DNA from: Bacillota bacterium
GTDB lineage: Bacteria > Bacillota > Clostridia > Lachnospirales > Lachnospiraceae
DNA: 14,556 bases
Assembly: GCA_023443225.1 (NCBI GenBank)
Contig: JAEZVF010000027.1
Coordinates: 1 to 14,556 of the forward strand
Direction of reading: 5' to 3'
In this document: one piece after another, positions 1 to 8,425 of the stretch
How the letters are laid out: the number at the start of each line of letters is the position of its first letter
How positions within the stretch are numbered: the first letter of the stretch is position 1
Notes under the pieces: model-generated
What the model was told of the DNA's origin: nothing
Databases searched by the model: none
What the model saw: only the letters and a program-made list of their open reading frames with translations
Program-made: the position numbers and the translations under genes

Positions 1-377
1 CCGGCGAAGAAATTTCGTTTGCAGATGAGCACATCCGGGCAGAGTATCCAAAATTAAAAGAAATAAAGGTAGTTCCAGCACTGATAACCTTTGAGCAAAA
101 AATGGTATTGGACTGCGGAAACATTACGTGCGAATGTATGCACCTTCCCTCCGCCCATAGTGACGATTCCGTGGCTGTTTTCATTCCAGAGGAAAGAGTA
201 ATATTTTTAGGTGATATTTATAATGATGACTTTTATCAAAATCATTACAGAGATCTGGAAAAAACAAAACAATTATATGAGGAATTATGTATGATTGATT
301 TTGAGTTAGCAGTAGTGGGTCACAGTGAGCCAGTTAGGAAAGAAAATATTTTGAACTTTTTGCACCGGTTCTTTTAA
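1..377 (+). CDS. MBL-fold metallo-hydrolase, C-terminal part (5' end outside window)
   Basis: The frame is open from the first bases of the window, so the gene starts upstream; the ATG at 102 is internal. About 124 residues are visible. The segment HLPSAHSDDS followed by VIFLGDIYND matches the third metal-binding His and the bridging Asp of metallo-beta-lactamase-fold hydrolases, and VVGHSEPV near the C-terminus matches the last metal-ligand His. The family comprises cytosolic di-metal (usually zinc) hydrolases acting on thioesters, lactams, phosphodiesters and similar bonds. The substrate cannot be told, because the N-terminal HxHxDH motif lies outside the window. A MazG-like gene follows 28 nt downstream in the same direction, so the two may be co-transcribed. 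The family call is firm; the function is open. Confidence 0.85.
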   Translation, partial: GEEISFADEHIRAEYPKLKEIKVVPALITFEQKMVLDCGNITCECMHLPSAHSDDSVAVFIPEERVIFLGDIYNDDFYQNHYRDLEKTKQLYEELCMIDFELAVVGHSEPVRKENILNFLHRFF

Positions 378-405
378 AAACAGGATAAAGTAAGAGGGAA
401 TATGA

Positions 406-741
406 ATGACACAAGAAACAATAAATAAGATATTGCAATTTCGTGATGAACGCGACTGGAGACAATTTCATAATCCCAAAGATTTAGCCATATCAATTTC
501 TCTGGAAGCGTCTGAACTTTTAGAAGTTTTCCAGTGGAGTGCTGAGGATGTGAAATGCACAGAGAAGATGGACAAGATAAGAGAAGAATTAGCTGATGTA
601 ATAAATTACTGTGTGCTTATGGCAGATGCGTGTAGTCTTGATATAGATGAGATTGTACAGGCGAAGATTAAGAGAAACAATGAAAAGTATCCGGTAGAAT
701 TAGCGAAGGGCAGTAAGGAAAAATATGATCAGCTGAAATAG
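406..741 (+). CDS. MazG-like nucleotide pyrophosphohydrolase
   Basis: This is a 111-aa all-alpha protein of the MazG/dCTP-pyrophosphatase-like superfamily, which hydrolyses (d)NTPs to the monophosphate and pyrophosphate as a house-cleaning step. The Mg-binding signature is visible as E34-x-x-E37 (SLEASELLE), followed after a typical interval by E61-x-x-D64 (REELADV). The C-terminal NNEKYP at 91-96 is also typical of short MazG-like proteins. The size fits the single-domain members. The start is ATG 406, preceded by AGAGGG at about 393-398; an ATG at 402 is out of frame. It follows the MBL-fold gene by 28 nt. The nucleotide preference cannot be read from the sequence. Confidence 0.9.
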   Translation: MTQETINKILQFRDERDWRQFHNPKDLAISISLEASELLEVFQWSAEDVKCTEKMDKIREELADVINYCVLMADACSLDIDEIVQAKIKRNNEKYPVELAKGSKEKYDQLK

Positions 742-789
742 AGATGATTCAGAGAAACGATTAGTACCAGTTCACGTAAGACAAGGGGG

Positions 790-1074
790 ATGAGGATAAA
801 TGCCTCAGAAAACACAGCACAGGTAATAGAAATGCTTTATGAATCTTACGAGAATACGCCATTGGAAGGTAAGATTGGATTGTTTGATTTCAGAATGGAC
901 GATGCAAATTATAATCTGAGTCTTCATAGGGAAGTGTTACGTTTACTTGGAGTGAAGATGGATATCGGAGAAATGATGGATGATTATCAGAAGATTTATG
1001 AAGAGAAGATGGTTCAGGAGATGGAGGAAAGGAGCGGAAAAGATAAGCAGATTGACAGAGGCAGGGGAAGGTAA
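790..1074 (+). CDS. Hypothetical protein, about 80-94 aa, acidic, start uncertain
   Basis: I do not recognise this family. The ORF encodes a soluble, acidic, helix-rich protein with the segments MLYESYENTPLEGKIGLFDF and YNLSLHREVLRLLGV. It has no membrane segment or obvious catalytic motif. The C-terminus turns basic and glycine/arginine-rich (RGRGR), and that part is encoded by the left arm of a hairpin (1059-1086). The start is doubtful. ATG 790 directly abuts the GGGGG run at 785-789, leaving no spacer. ATG 800 has ideal spacing from GGGGGATGAGG but is out of frame and stops after 8 codons. ATG 832 would give an 80-aa product with only a weak AGG upstream. It lies 48 nt after the MazG-like gene, possibly in the same transcript. 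Confidence 0.55.
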   Translation: MRINASENTAQVIEMLYESYENTPLEGKIGLFDFRMDDANYNLSLHREVLRLLGVKMDIGEMMDDYQKIYEEKMVQEMEERSGKDKQIDRGRGR

Positions 1075-1086
1075 CTTCCTCTGCCT
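1059..1086 (+). terminator. Hairpin terminator-like structure overlapping the end of the 790-1074 gene
   Basis: AGGCAGGGGAAG (1059-1070) pairs with CTTCCTCTGCCT (1075-1086) over 12 positions, with a single G-U wobble, around a GTAA loop (1071-1074). The loop is a GNRA-type tetraloop and holds the TAA stop codon of the upstream gene. The downstream tract is T-poor (TTAAATGG), so intrinsic termination may be inefficient; the stem is nevertheless the strongest I found by eye in the window. It separates the left-flank genes from the promoter of the defence operon. Confidence 0.65.
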
Positions 1087-1115
1087 TAAATGGTATTAGT
1101 TATTATAATATTTGC

Positions 1116-1144
1116 TTGTAAATGTTCAGATAAATGAATATAAT
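1116..1144 (+). promoter_or_regulatory. Predicted sigma-70/SigA promoter of the defence operon
   Basis: TTGTAA at 1116-1121 and TATAAT at 1139-1144 are separated by exactly 17 bp. The -10 is a perfect match and the -35 a 4/6 match. Transcription would start near 1151, giving a leader of about 30 nt before the HTH gene at 1182. A second TATAAT at 1104-1109 lies just upstream but has no good -35 box. The small HTH protein encoded first in the operon is a candidate autoregulator here; I saw no convincing palindromic operator. Confidence 0.75.
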
Positions 1145-1181
1145 TGAAGTGTTAAAGTAAATTTTTAAGTGGAGAGATATT

Positions 1182-1358
1182 ATGGAATATTTAACTACTA
1201 CGGAAATATCAGAGAAATGGAAGATTTCTGCCAGAAGGGTAGCAAAACTTTGTGAACAGAATAGAATTGAAGGAGTAATAAAAAAAGGAAAAACATGGCT
1301 CATACCTGACTGCGCAGATAAACCATTAGATCCAAGAAATAGTAACAAGGAGATTTAG
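1182..1358 (+). CDS. Small helix-turn-helix (Xis/MerR-type, HTH_17-like) DNA-binding protein
   Basis: This is a 58-aa protein consisting of little more than one winged-HTH unit. The segment TTTEISEKWKISARRVAKLC (residues 5-24) is the helix-turn-helix, and IEGVIKKGKTWLIP (29-42) is the wing, with the conserved Trp-x-Ile-Pro ending seen in excisionase/MerR-like HTH_17 domains. The start is ATG 1182, preceded by GGAGAG at 1171-1176. The gene is the first of the defence operon, 31 nt downstream of the predicted start of transcription, and its stop is 4 nt before the ATPase gene, whose AAGGAG lies inside this gene's 3' end. This implies translational coupling. Such small HTH proteins often precede defence operons in Clostridia; its role as regulator is inferred. 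An excisionase role is less likely, as no integrase is nearby. Confidence 0.8.
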   Translation: MEYLTTTEISEKWKISARRVAKLCEQNRIEGVIKKGKTWLIPDCADKPLDPRNSNKEI

Positions 1359-1362
1359 TTCA

Positions 1363-2850
1363 ATGGAAAGCAAAAATACATATGAATTATTACCTAACGC
1401 GAAAATGTTATTGTCTTCACTACGATCAGTAGGATACATAGAAGAGACAGCTATTGCAGATATTGTAGACAATAGTATTTCAAGTGGAGCATCGAAAATT
1501 CAGTTATATTTTGATTGGGAAGAAAAAAGGATATTGATTGCAGATAATGGTGAAGGTATGAGTGATACTGAATTGTTAGACTCAATGAAAATAGGCTCTG
1601 CGGATCCTGCCGACATTAGGATGCAAAGTGACTTAGGAAGATTTGGTATGGGCATGAAAACGGCTTCTTTTTCAATTGGAAAAAAGCTGTTGGTTATCTC
1701 CAAGCAACGGGGAAATATAACTAATGCGGAGTGGGATTTAGAACATGTTGAGAGCACCGACAAATGGGAAGTTATTATACACTCAAATGATGAAATTATA
1801 AGTTACTTGGATGAAGTTAAAACTTTTATGAATTTTGATGAATATGATAATGGGACGATCATTTCATTATCTGTTTTAGATAAATTAATCGATGAAAATA
1901 ATATTGATAAGTCCAAAAAGAAATTTTATAAGACTATTAAAAATATCAGAATACATTTAGCAATGATTTTTCATAGATTTATTGAAGAGGATGGTTTGGA
2001 GATTTATGTTAATGGTAATTTGTTACATGGTTGGAATCCTTTTATAAGGCATAATCCAGCTACGATGGAATTATCGGAAGAAGAATTCTTTGACGGAAGA
2101 TCAACGGTATATATTGAGCCGTTTATCCTACCGCATAAAAATAAATTTGAAAGTGAAGATGAATTTAAGAAGGCAGGTGGAGCAAAGGATTGGCTCGGAC
2201 AACAAGGATTTTATGTTTATAGAAATCGTAGGTTAATTGTATATGGAACGTGGTTTGGAAAATTCAAAAAAGAACCTGCTTATAATTTGGCGAGAATTCA
2301 ATTGGATATGAGTTCTGAGAGTGATTTTGAATGGGGAATTGATATAAAAAAATCAAAGGCTACTTTACCTGTTTCTATTGAAGAAAGCATTACTCAAGTT
2401 GCTTATTTGGCAATTGAAAAGTCTGTTGCTGTATATAATTCAAGAGGTGTCTATAACCGTAAAAATACTGCAAATAATACTAGCTTGAAATATGTTTGGG
2501 AGCAACGAAAAAATTCGGCAGGGAATTATATGTTTTATCTTAATAAAAAACATCCAATGCTTATGAAATTAATGCAAGAGTTAAATGATGAAAATAAAGT
2601 TGAACTTAAGACATACCTTTCGTTAATTGAAAATTATTCACCGACAATGCTTAGTGGGGTAATTGCTTTAAACGAAAATATTAGTGTTGATAATGATGTA
2701 AAAGCAAGAGATATCTTAAATCTGAAAGAAAAAATTTTAATATTAAGAGATTTACAGTATGAAATAGATGAAATATATGAAGTTTTTGCAGAAGCACCAG
2801 AATATTCATATTTACGCGAAGAATTAAGAAATATAATTAAGGAGAGTTAA
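1363..2850 (+). CDS. GHKL (MutL/MORC/Hsp90-like) ATPase of a predicted DNA-defence system
   Basis: This 495-aa cytosolic protein has an N-terminal Bergerat-fold ATPase (HATPase_c_3). Motif I is ADIVDNSI (32-39), with N37 as the Mg-binding Asn and D33 where MutL-type enzymes carry the catalytic Glu. Motif II is IADNGEGM (59-66). Motif III, the ATP lid, is GRFGMGMKTAS (92-102). A second conserved block, GFYVYRNRRLI (282-292) and WGIDIKKSKATLP (324-336), fits the S5-like transducer domain, where K329 or K330 may contact the gamma-phosphate. The C-terminal 150 residues are charged and probably helical. GHKL ATPases act as ATP-driven clamps that dimerise on DNA. The RBS AAGGAG (1347-1352) supports ATG 1363. 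The Z1 gene follows by 4 nt. The family is secure; a role in sensing foreign DNA comes from context. Confidence 0.9.
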   Translation: MESKNTYELLPNAKMLLSSLRSVGYIEETAIADIVDNSISSGASKIQLYFDWEEKRILIADNGEGMSDTELLDSMKIGSADPADIRMQSDLGRFGMGMKTASFSIGKKLLVISKQRGNITNAEWDLEHVESTDKWEVIIHSNDEIISYLDEVKTFMNFDEYDNGTIISLSVLDKLIDENNIDKSKKKFYKTIKNIRIHLAMIFHRFIEEDGLEIYVNGNLLHGWNPFIRHNPATMELSEEEFFDGRSTVYIEPFILPHKNKFESEDEFKKAGGAKDWLGQQGFYVYRNRRLIVYGTWFGKFKKEPAYNLARIQLDMSSESDFEWGIDIKKSKATLPVSIEESITQVAYLAIEKSVAVYNSRGVYNRKNTANNTSLKYVWEQRKNSAGNYMFYLNKKHPMLMKLMQELNDENKVELKTYLSLIENYSPTMLSGVIALNENISVDNDVKARDILNLKEKILILRDLQYEIDEIYEVFAEAPEYSYLREELRNIIKES

Positions 2851-2854
2851 AATC

Positions 2855-5680
2855 ATGGGACTTAAAGAGGAAAATGAATTGTATGAAATTGCTTATATGT
2901 TTTGCGATAATATAATAAACAAGTCGGAAGGTGAAGAATTAAATAGTATCGTCGACAAAGCAATTCAAGACACGGTTACAATGTTTTCTTCAAAAGTTGA
3001 AAACCAAGAAGACTTAATGGCATACCTATATAGTCGCGTCAGTAGAGAAAGAGAAGAAGATGAACCTTCAGTGTTGCTCGGAGAAGAAGCTGAAAATGAG
3101 ACATGGTGGTTAGATTATAGGAATGAAAATAATGTAAAACTTAGTTTTTGGAATAGGTATTATAAATATTTATACGAAGAGAAAAATTGGGAAAGAAGCG
3201 CAATTAAAAAGAGTATCGATAATACAAGTGACACACTATTAAATTCTATTGCCAACCCTCGAAGTGGAGCTGCTCAAGAAAAAAGGGCAATGGTTGTTGG
3301 ATATGTACAATCTGGAAAAACTGCAAATTATATTGGGCTTATAAACAAGGCACTTGACGCAGGGTATAAATACATTATTGTACTCGCTGGTATACATAAT
3401 AATCTAAGAAGTCAAACGCAATCTCGAATTGATGAAGAAGTACTTGGCTATGAAACTGATTCAGCTGCAAAGCAGAAGCAAAGAGAGAGAGCTGAGAAAA
3501 ATAAGATTGGAGTTGGTAAGTTATATAATGCGGGATTTGTTCAGACATTAACATTTAGAGATGAAAAGGGGGATTTTACGAGGGATCGTTCAGGAATTTT
3601 GACTTCACCAGATAATGCAACAATAATTGTTACGAAAAAAATCAAATCAACTTTAGAAAATTTGATAGGGAATATAAAAAGTAACAGTGAAGCATCTGTT
3701 GATAGTGAAGGAAATTTTTATATGAAGGCAAAATATCCACTATTACTTATTGATGACGAGGCTGATCAAGCATCTGTTAACACAGCATATCAGTACGATG
3801 ATAATGGTAATATTATAGATGAATACGATGTCAAAACAATCAATAAATTAATTCGCTCATTGTTCAACCATTTTGAATGTAGATCATATGTAGGATATAC
3901 GGCAACACCATATGCAAATATTTTTATTCCAAATAATATTGAAGTTGCAAATGCTGATCTAGGAAATGATCTATTCCCAGCAGATTGTATAATTAGCCTT
4001 CCGAAACCTTATAGATATATAGGAGCTAATGAATTCTTTGGATATGGAACGGATAATGAAGATGTGCAACCTATGCCGCTTATCAGAAAAATTAAGGAGA
4101 TTAACTTTGTGGATGTTAGGAAGAAGGTAGTGGGGGAACTTCCTGATAGTTTAAAGAAGGCTATAAAATGTTTTTTGATTTCTATTGCAGTTAGGAATAT
4201 AAGGGGAGATAAAAACAAAGCCAATACAATGCTCATACATGTTGCAAGAATTAAAAATATGCAAGATACTCTTGCTAGGAAAGTAAATGAATACTTCTTT
4301 GATGAATTACAACCAATGTTAATTGATGGAGATATTGAAACAAAAAATGAAATCTATAAATTAATTGAGTCAGATTATTTACAAACTACAACAATTATGT
4401 TGAATGATTTTAGTAGATATATGGACGATGCGTCTGTATATCTAGCTGATGATGTATTTTCTGAAATTATTCGTTTAATGAATGATGATAAGATAAAAAT
4501 TAGTGTCATTAATGGCAATAGTAAAGACGCTTTATCATATAAGGAACATGAAAACGAAGAATACAATGTTATTGCAATAGGTGGAGATAAATTTTCACGT
4601 GGATTAACTCTTGAAGGTTTATCAATTAGTTATTTTACAAGGGAATCTAAGTATTATGATACTTTAATGCAAATGGGACGCTGGTTTGGGTTTCGGCATA
4701 GATATGCAGATTTATGTAGAGTTTTTATTACAGATGATATTTATAGATGGTTTGCAAGAATTGCCTTTGCTACAGATAATTTAAGAGATCAGATTGCGTA
4801 TATGTGTGAGGAGAAAGCGAAACCCAAAGATTTTGGATTAAGGGTGGCGACACATCCAGAATTAAAAATTTCAAGCCCTCAAAAGGTGAAATCAGGATCA
4901 ATACAAAAACTTGATTTCAGTAATACATTAACAATTGTACGAGATATAGATAGGGATGCGGTACAGTATAACAATAACTTTGATGTTGTCGAACGCTTAT
5001 TTGCAATGGCATCTAAAATATATTCTTCTCAGGAGCATTTTTTAAATTTAGGACGAGAAATGAGAAATGAACATTATTTTCTTGAAAATGTTTCTGGCGT
5101 GCGTATGGTAGAGTTTTTTGAAAGCTTTCAAACTTCAAAATATGCTAGTAAGGTAAATGGGCATAATATTGCGACTTACATAAAGGAACAAAATAAAGAT
5201 GGATATTTAGTAGATTGGACGGTCTGTCTTATTAATGTTGGTGATAAAGAACCCGGAATTAGTATTGCAGGACTCGAAATAGGAAATGGATTAAGAAGAT
5301 CTGGCGAGAATAGCGTAGTATTGTCTCCTGACGAAAAAGTATGTTCAATTCAAATGCTTAAATCAAAAGGTCATGAATATTTTGCATTAAATAATGACGA
5401 ATACAATAAAGCAATGGAGATAGAAAGTAAGACTGAAAAAGGGAAAGAAAAAACTGTGTCAGCCTGTATTAGGGCACAAATGGATGGAAGAAAAGGATTA
5501 TTATTATTGTATCCAATTGATTTTCGTAGCGCTGAAACAGGAAAATTAAATATTGAAGGGGTAGAGCATAAAACACCATTTGGATTTGCGATAGTATTTC
5601 CTAAAGGAAATGGAAAATCAATTTCATATCAAGTCAATCCAATTGCAATGAAAGGTGAAAGTTATGATTTTTTTGATTGA
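2855..5680 (+). CDS. Z1 domain-containing P-loop ATPase (SF2 helicase-like)
   Basis: This 941-aa protein carries the Z1 signature. The Walker A is GYVQSGKT (149-156), the Walker B LLLIDDEAD (296-304), and the motif III-like segment is GYTATPYANI (347-356). The second RecA-like half holds GGDKFSRGLTLEG (576-588) and the motif VI-like QMGRWFGFR, with Q606, R609 and R614 as likely arginine-finger and coupling residues. The N-terminal 140 residues are acidic and helical, and the last 270 are of unknown fold. Z1 proteins are known mainly from predicted restriction-modification-like operons next to GHKL ATPases; translocation on DNA is inferred from the fold. The RBS AAGGAGA (2839-2845) supports ATG 2855. 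The 3' end overlaps the DUF4420 gene by 17 nt. All key motifs are intact. Confidence 0.93.
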   Translation: MGLKEENELYEIAYMFCDNIINKSEGEELNSIVDKAIQDTVTMFSSKVENQEDLMAYLYSRVSREREEDEPSVLLGEEAENETWWLDYRNENNVKLSFWNRYYKYLYEEKNWERSAIKKSIDNTSDTLLNSIANPRSGAAQEKRAMVVGYVQSGKTANYIGLINKALDAGYKYIIVLAGIHNNLRSQTQSRIDEEVLGYETDSAAKQKQRERAEKNKIGVGKLYNAGFVQTLTFRDEKGDFTRDRSGILTSPDNATIIVTKKIKSTLENLIGNIKSNSEASVDSEGNFYMKAKYPLLLIDDEADQASVNTAYQYDDNGNIIDEYDVKTINKLIRSLFNHFECRSYVGYTATPYANIFIPNNIEVANADLGNDLFPADCIISLPKPYRYIGANEFFGYGTDNEDVQPMPLIRKIKEINFVDVRKKVVGELPDSLKKAIKCFLISIAVRNIRGDKNKANTMLIHVARIKNMQDTLARKVNEYFFDELQPMLIDGDIETKNEIYKLIESDYLQTTTIMLNDFSRYMDDASVYLADDVFSEIIRLMNDDKIKISVINGNSKDALSYKEHENEEYNVIAIGGDKFSRGLTLEGLSISYFTRESKYYDTLMQMGRWFGFRHRYADLCRVFITDDIYRWFARIAFATDNLRDQIAYMCEEKAKPKDFGLRVATHPELKISSPQKVKSGSIQKLDFSNTLTIVRDIDRDAVQYNNNFDVVERLFAMASKIYSSQEHFLNLGREMRNEHYFLENVSGVRMVEFFESFQTSKYASKVNGHNIATYIKEQNKDGYLVDWTVCLINVGDKEPGISIAGLEIGNGLRRSGENSVVLSPDEKVCSIQMLKSKGHEYFALNNDEYNKAMEIESKTEKGKEKTVSACIRAQMDGRKGLLLLYPIDFRSAETGKLNIEGVEHKTPFGFAIVFPKGNGKSISYQVNPIAMKGESYDFFD

Positions 5681-6665
5681 TATTTTTAATGATATTGTTG
5701 ACGATTTTAACAAAAGTCAATATGTCGGGTCGAGTGTACTTTCAAGAAAATTTATTTTGAATGAAAACACTAATCTTCTCGTAAGCGTATACAGAAGTAA
5801 TATGATTTGTGAAGTAAGCGTACAAATGCCAGACGATACTAATGTAGATTCTTTGAAAAATATTCCGAAATGGAAAGGTATGGAAGAAAAATTATCCACG
5901 ATACACAACGATGGAATTGGTCAAGTATTTTTATCGTTTAAACAATTGGAAGATTTTGATAAGAAAATATTTTTTATCGTTTTGCAGGACATTGTTGAAA
6001 CTCTAATTGAACAACCGGAAAGGGAAGCAATTTTTTTAATTAAAGAGATATTATTAAAATGGAATACCTTTTTTCAATTCGATAAAAATTATATATTGTC
6101 AGAAAACGTTCAGCAGGGTCTTTATGGGGAACTATACATTCTGGAAAAAGTTATTAAATTAAGAGGGGAAAATGCAATAAATTGCTGGACAGGTTGTAAT
6201 GCTGAATCGCATGATTTTTACTTTGGAAAAGACGCACTGGAGGTAAAGAGTTCATCCTCGAAGGGACCAGATAAGGTAAATATTAGCAATGAATTTCAGC
6301 TAGACGATACAGGATTGATCGGAAGGCTATATTTGATGTATATAAAAATGAAAAAGAGCGAAATCGATGGCGAGAGTCTTCCGGATATTGTGGAAAGAAT
6401 TGCTGATAAATTGAGTACAAATAGCAGACTTACATTCTTAAATAAATTATTGAAAGTTGGTTATCTTCATCAAATGCCAGAGTTATATGCATTGTGTTTT
6501 AGAACCAGAGAGGAAAGTTGTTATGCTGTTAAGGATGGATTTCCAAGAATAACAACCAAAACCATAAGTAAGGGAATTGGTTCGGTTGACTACATGGTTA
6601 GTCTTGATGCGTGTAATTCGTTTCAGATTACTGTAGAAAATTTTTATAAAGGAGTTGAACTATAA
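5664..6665 (+). CDS. DUF4420 PD-(D/E)XK superfamily nuclease
   Basis: This is a 333-aa protein starting at ATG 5664, chosen because AGGTG (5653-5657) lies 6 nt upstream. A GTG at 5655, three codons earlier, would have no separate RBS. The C-terminal half has the nuclease core: GLYGELYIL, with a conserved Glu near residue 156; then HDFYFGKDALEVKSS, giving D184 and E193-x-K195, the PD-(D/E)XK metal-binding and catalytic set. DUF4420 proteins are predicted DNA endonucleases usually encoded beside Z1 and GHKL genes. The N-terminal half is a beta-rich domain of unknown role. The gene overlaps Z1 by 17 nt and its TAA overlaps the AIPR ATG by 1 nt (TAATG), so translation is coupled and stoichiometry probably matters. 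The catalytic residues look complete. Confidence 0.88.
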   Translation: MIFLIDIFNDIVDDFNKSQYVGSSVLSRKFILNENTNLLVSVYRSNMICEVSVQMPDDTNVDSLKNIPKWKGMEEKLSTIHNDGIGQVFLSFKQLEDFDKKIFFIVLQDIVETLIEQPEREAIFLIKEILLKWNTFFQFDKNYILSENVQQGLYGELYILEKVIKLRGENAINCWTGCNAESHDFYFGKDALEVKSSSSKGPDKVNISNEFQLDDTGLIGRLYLMYIKMKKSEIDGESLPDIVERIADKLSTNSRLTFLNKLLKVGYLHQMPELYALCFRTREESCYAVKDGFPRITTKTISKGIGSVDYMVSLDACNSFQITVENFYKGVEL

Positions 6666-8416
6666 TGATTACTGATCAGATGAGACAATTTAATGAAGAA
6701 CTGATTGAAGAAGTGCGTGAATATAAAAACAATGATAAATGCAGTACTGAAGATGCATTTACAAATGTTTTTTCCTCATATGTAATCGATGCAGGAGAAT
6801 CCTTTATGAATAATTTCAATGTTCTAAGTTACAAAAAGGAATATGAAAATGCAAAAATCAACGGATATGTTTTTGACGAATACTTTCAAACATTAACATT
6901 AATCGTTAGTATATTTGAAAATAGAAAAGAAATTGAAAAAATGGGAAAAACCGATATAACAAAAAATTGTAAGCAAGCGACTAAGTTCTATCGTATGAGC
7001 AAGACAGGATATTTTGCTAACGTTGAAGAAACAGATCCAGGATATATTATATCGGAGTATATCAATAATTATGAGAATGAAATTGAAAATATACGTGTTA
7101 TTCTATTAACCAATAGAGAAACAACGCCCGATATTCCGGAAAGTATTAAAATTGATAAGATAGTAGTGAAGTTTGATGTTTGGGATTTAGAACGAGTGTG
7201 TCAGTCTGTTTTTCAAAAAAAATCACATGAAGATTTGATTGTAAGATTTCAAAATAAATATAAGAACTCTTTGAAAATGATAAAGGTAAATCAGATAAAC
7301 GATATTTATGATTGTTACATAGGCGTTATTTCAGGACAGTGCTTAGCTGAAATATATCGTGACGAAGGACAACGTTTAATTGAAAAAAATGTCAGATCAT
7401 TTTTGCAAGCAACAGGAAAAATTAATCAAGGAATTAAATCAACATTACAAAATGAGCCTGATATGTTTATGACATATAACAATGGAATATCAACAACGGC
7501 AAAAAATATTGTGATAGATGAAGAAAATAGTGACGACTCTTTTGTTGTAATTAAAGAAATAATTGATTGGCAAATTGTAAATGGCGGACAGACAACTGCC
7601 TCTATTTATAATGCATTACAATCAGGTATAGATATTTCGAGTGTCAATGTTCAGATGAAACTAACTGTCATTCGAGAGCAGAGCAAGACAGAAGAGATGG
7701 TTGGATATATCTCTAAATATGCAAATAGTCAAAACAAGATAAATATGTCAGACTTTAGTGCAAATGATACGTATCATATAGAGATGGAAAGATTATCAAG
7801 GAAGATTTATGTTCCGGTTGAAAATGGGAAATCTACTCTTCGCTGGTATTATGAAAGAGCACGTGGGCAGTATATGGTTGATGTTAATAGACAACCAACA
7901 GCAGCAACAAAGAATAAGTTTAAAGAGCTCAACCCTAAACCTATGTGTATATCAAAAACCGTAGCCGCCAAATGTATGATGGCATGGATGAGGTTTCCGT
8001 ATACAGTAAGCAAAGGACTAGAAACAAATTTTATTGAATACTCTACTATGATAAAAAATGGAAATTTACCAGCACCATCTGACGATACTTATATTGGAAT
8101 GATTGCAAAAGTTATACTCTTTAAGGAGTGTGATAAGCTAGTTGCGCGACAAAACTTTGGTGGTTACAAAGCACAAATAAATTATTATACAATAGCTTTG
8201 TTATCAGAATTTCATGAAAATCAGGTATCGGATATCGATATTTGGAAACGTCAGTCAATTTCACCCAAATTATCCATATTAATAGAAAAACTAATTTTAA
8301 GTGTCTGGAATCATTTCATGAATCCAGAAGTAAAAGGTATAAATATTACGCAGTGGTGTAAAAAAGAAGACTGCTGGAAATTGCTTAAGACTAGATATAA
8401 AAATAAATTGATTTAG
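6665..8416 (+). CDS. AIPR family (abortive phage infection-type) protein
   Basis: This 583-aa protein has the AIPR hallmarks in order: KNVRSFLQ (241-248, the family's NVR-x-x-L motif), TYNNGIST (270-277) and WQIVNGGQTTAS (302-313). The N-terminal region includes NGYVFDEYFQTLTLIVSIF (66-84), an alternating strand pattern that could be a divergent nuclease-like fold, though I cannot show a full active site. The family name comes from phage-resistance proteins. In predicted R-M-like operons AIPR accompanies Z1, GHKL and DUF4420 genes, where it may bind DNA or execute toxicity. Its biochemistry is not established to my knowledge. The start ATG 6665 overlaps the preceding stop. The RBS is GGAG at 6651-6654, inside the upstream gene. 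The methyltransferase follows after 9 nt. Confidence 0.92.
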   Translation: MITDQMRQFNEELIEEVREYKNNDKCSTEDAFTNVFSSYVIDAGESFMNNFNVLSYKKEYENAKINGYVFDEYFQTLTLIVSIFENRKEIEKMGKTDITKNCKQATKFYRMSKTGYFANVEETDPGYIISEYINNYENEIENIRVILLTNRETTPDIPESIKIDKIVVKFDVWDLERVCQSVFQKKSHEDLIVRFQNKYKNSLKMIKVNQINDIYDCYIGVISGQCLAEIYRDEGQRLIEKNVRSFLQATGKINQGIKSTLQNEPDMFMTYNNGISTTAKNIVIDEENSDDSFVVIKEIIDWQIVNGGQTTASIYNALQSGIDISSVNVQMKLTVIREQSKTEEMVGYISKYANSQNKINMSDFSANDTYHIEMERLSRKIYVPVENGKSTLRWYYERARGQYMVDVNRQPTAATKNKFKELNPKPMCISKTVAAKCMMAWMRFPYTVSKGLETNFIEYSTMIKNGNLPAPSDDTYIGMIAKVILFKECDKLVARQNFGGYKAQINYYTIALLSEFHENQVSDIDIWKRQSISPKLSILIEKLILSVWNHFMNPEVKGINITQWCKKEDCWKLLKTRYKNKLI

Positions 8417-8425
8417 AGGTAACCT

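Noticed and set aside
1103..1348. 81-codon minus-strand ORF across the operon promoter and the small HTH gene
   Set aside because: It lies opposite the well-supported HTH gene (RBS, HTH motif, promoter) and its product is a low-complexity hydrophobic sequence with no recognisable family.
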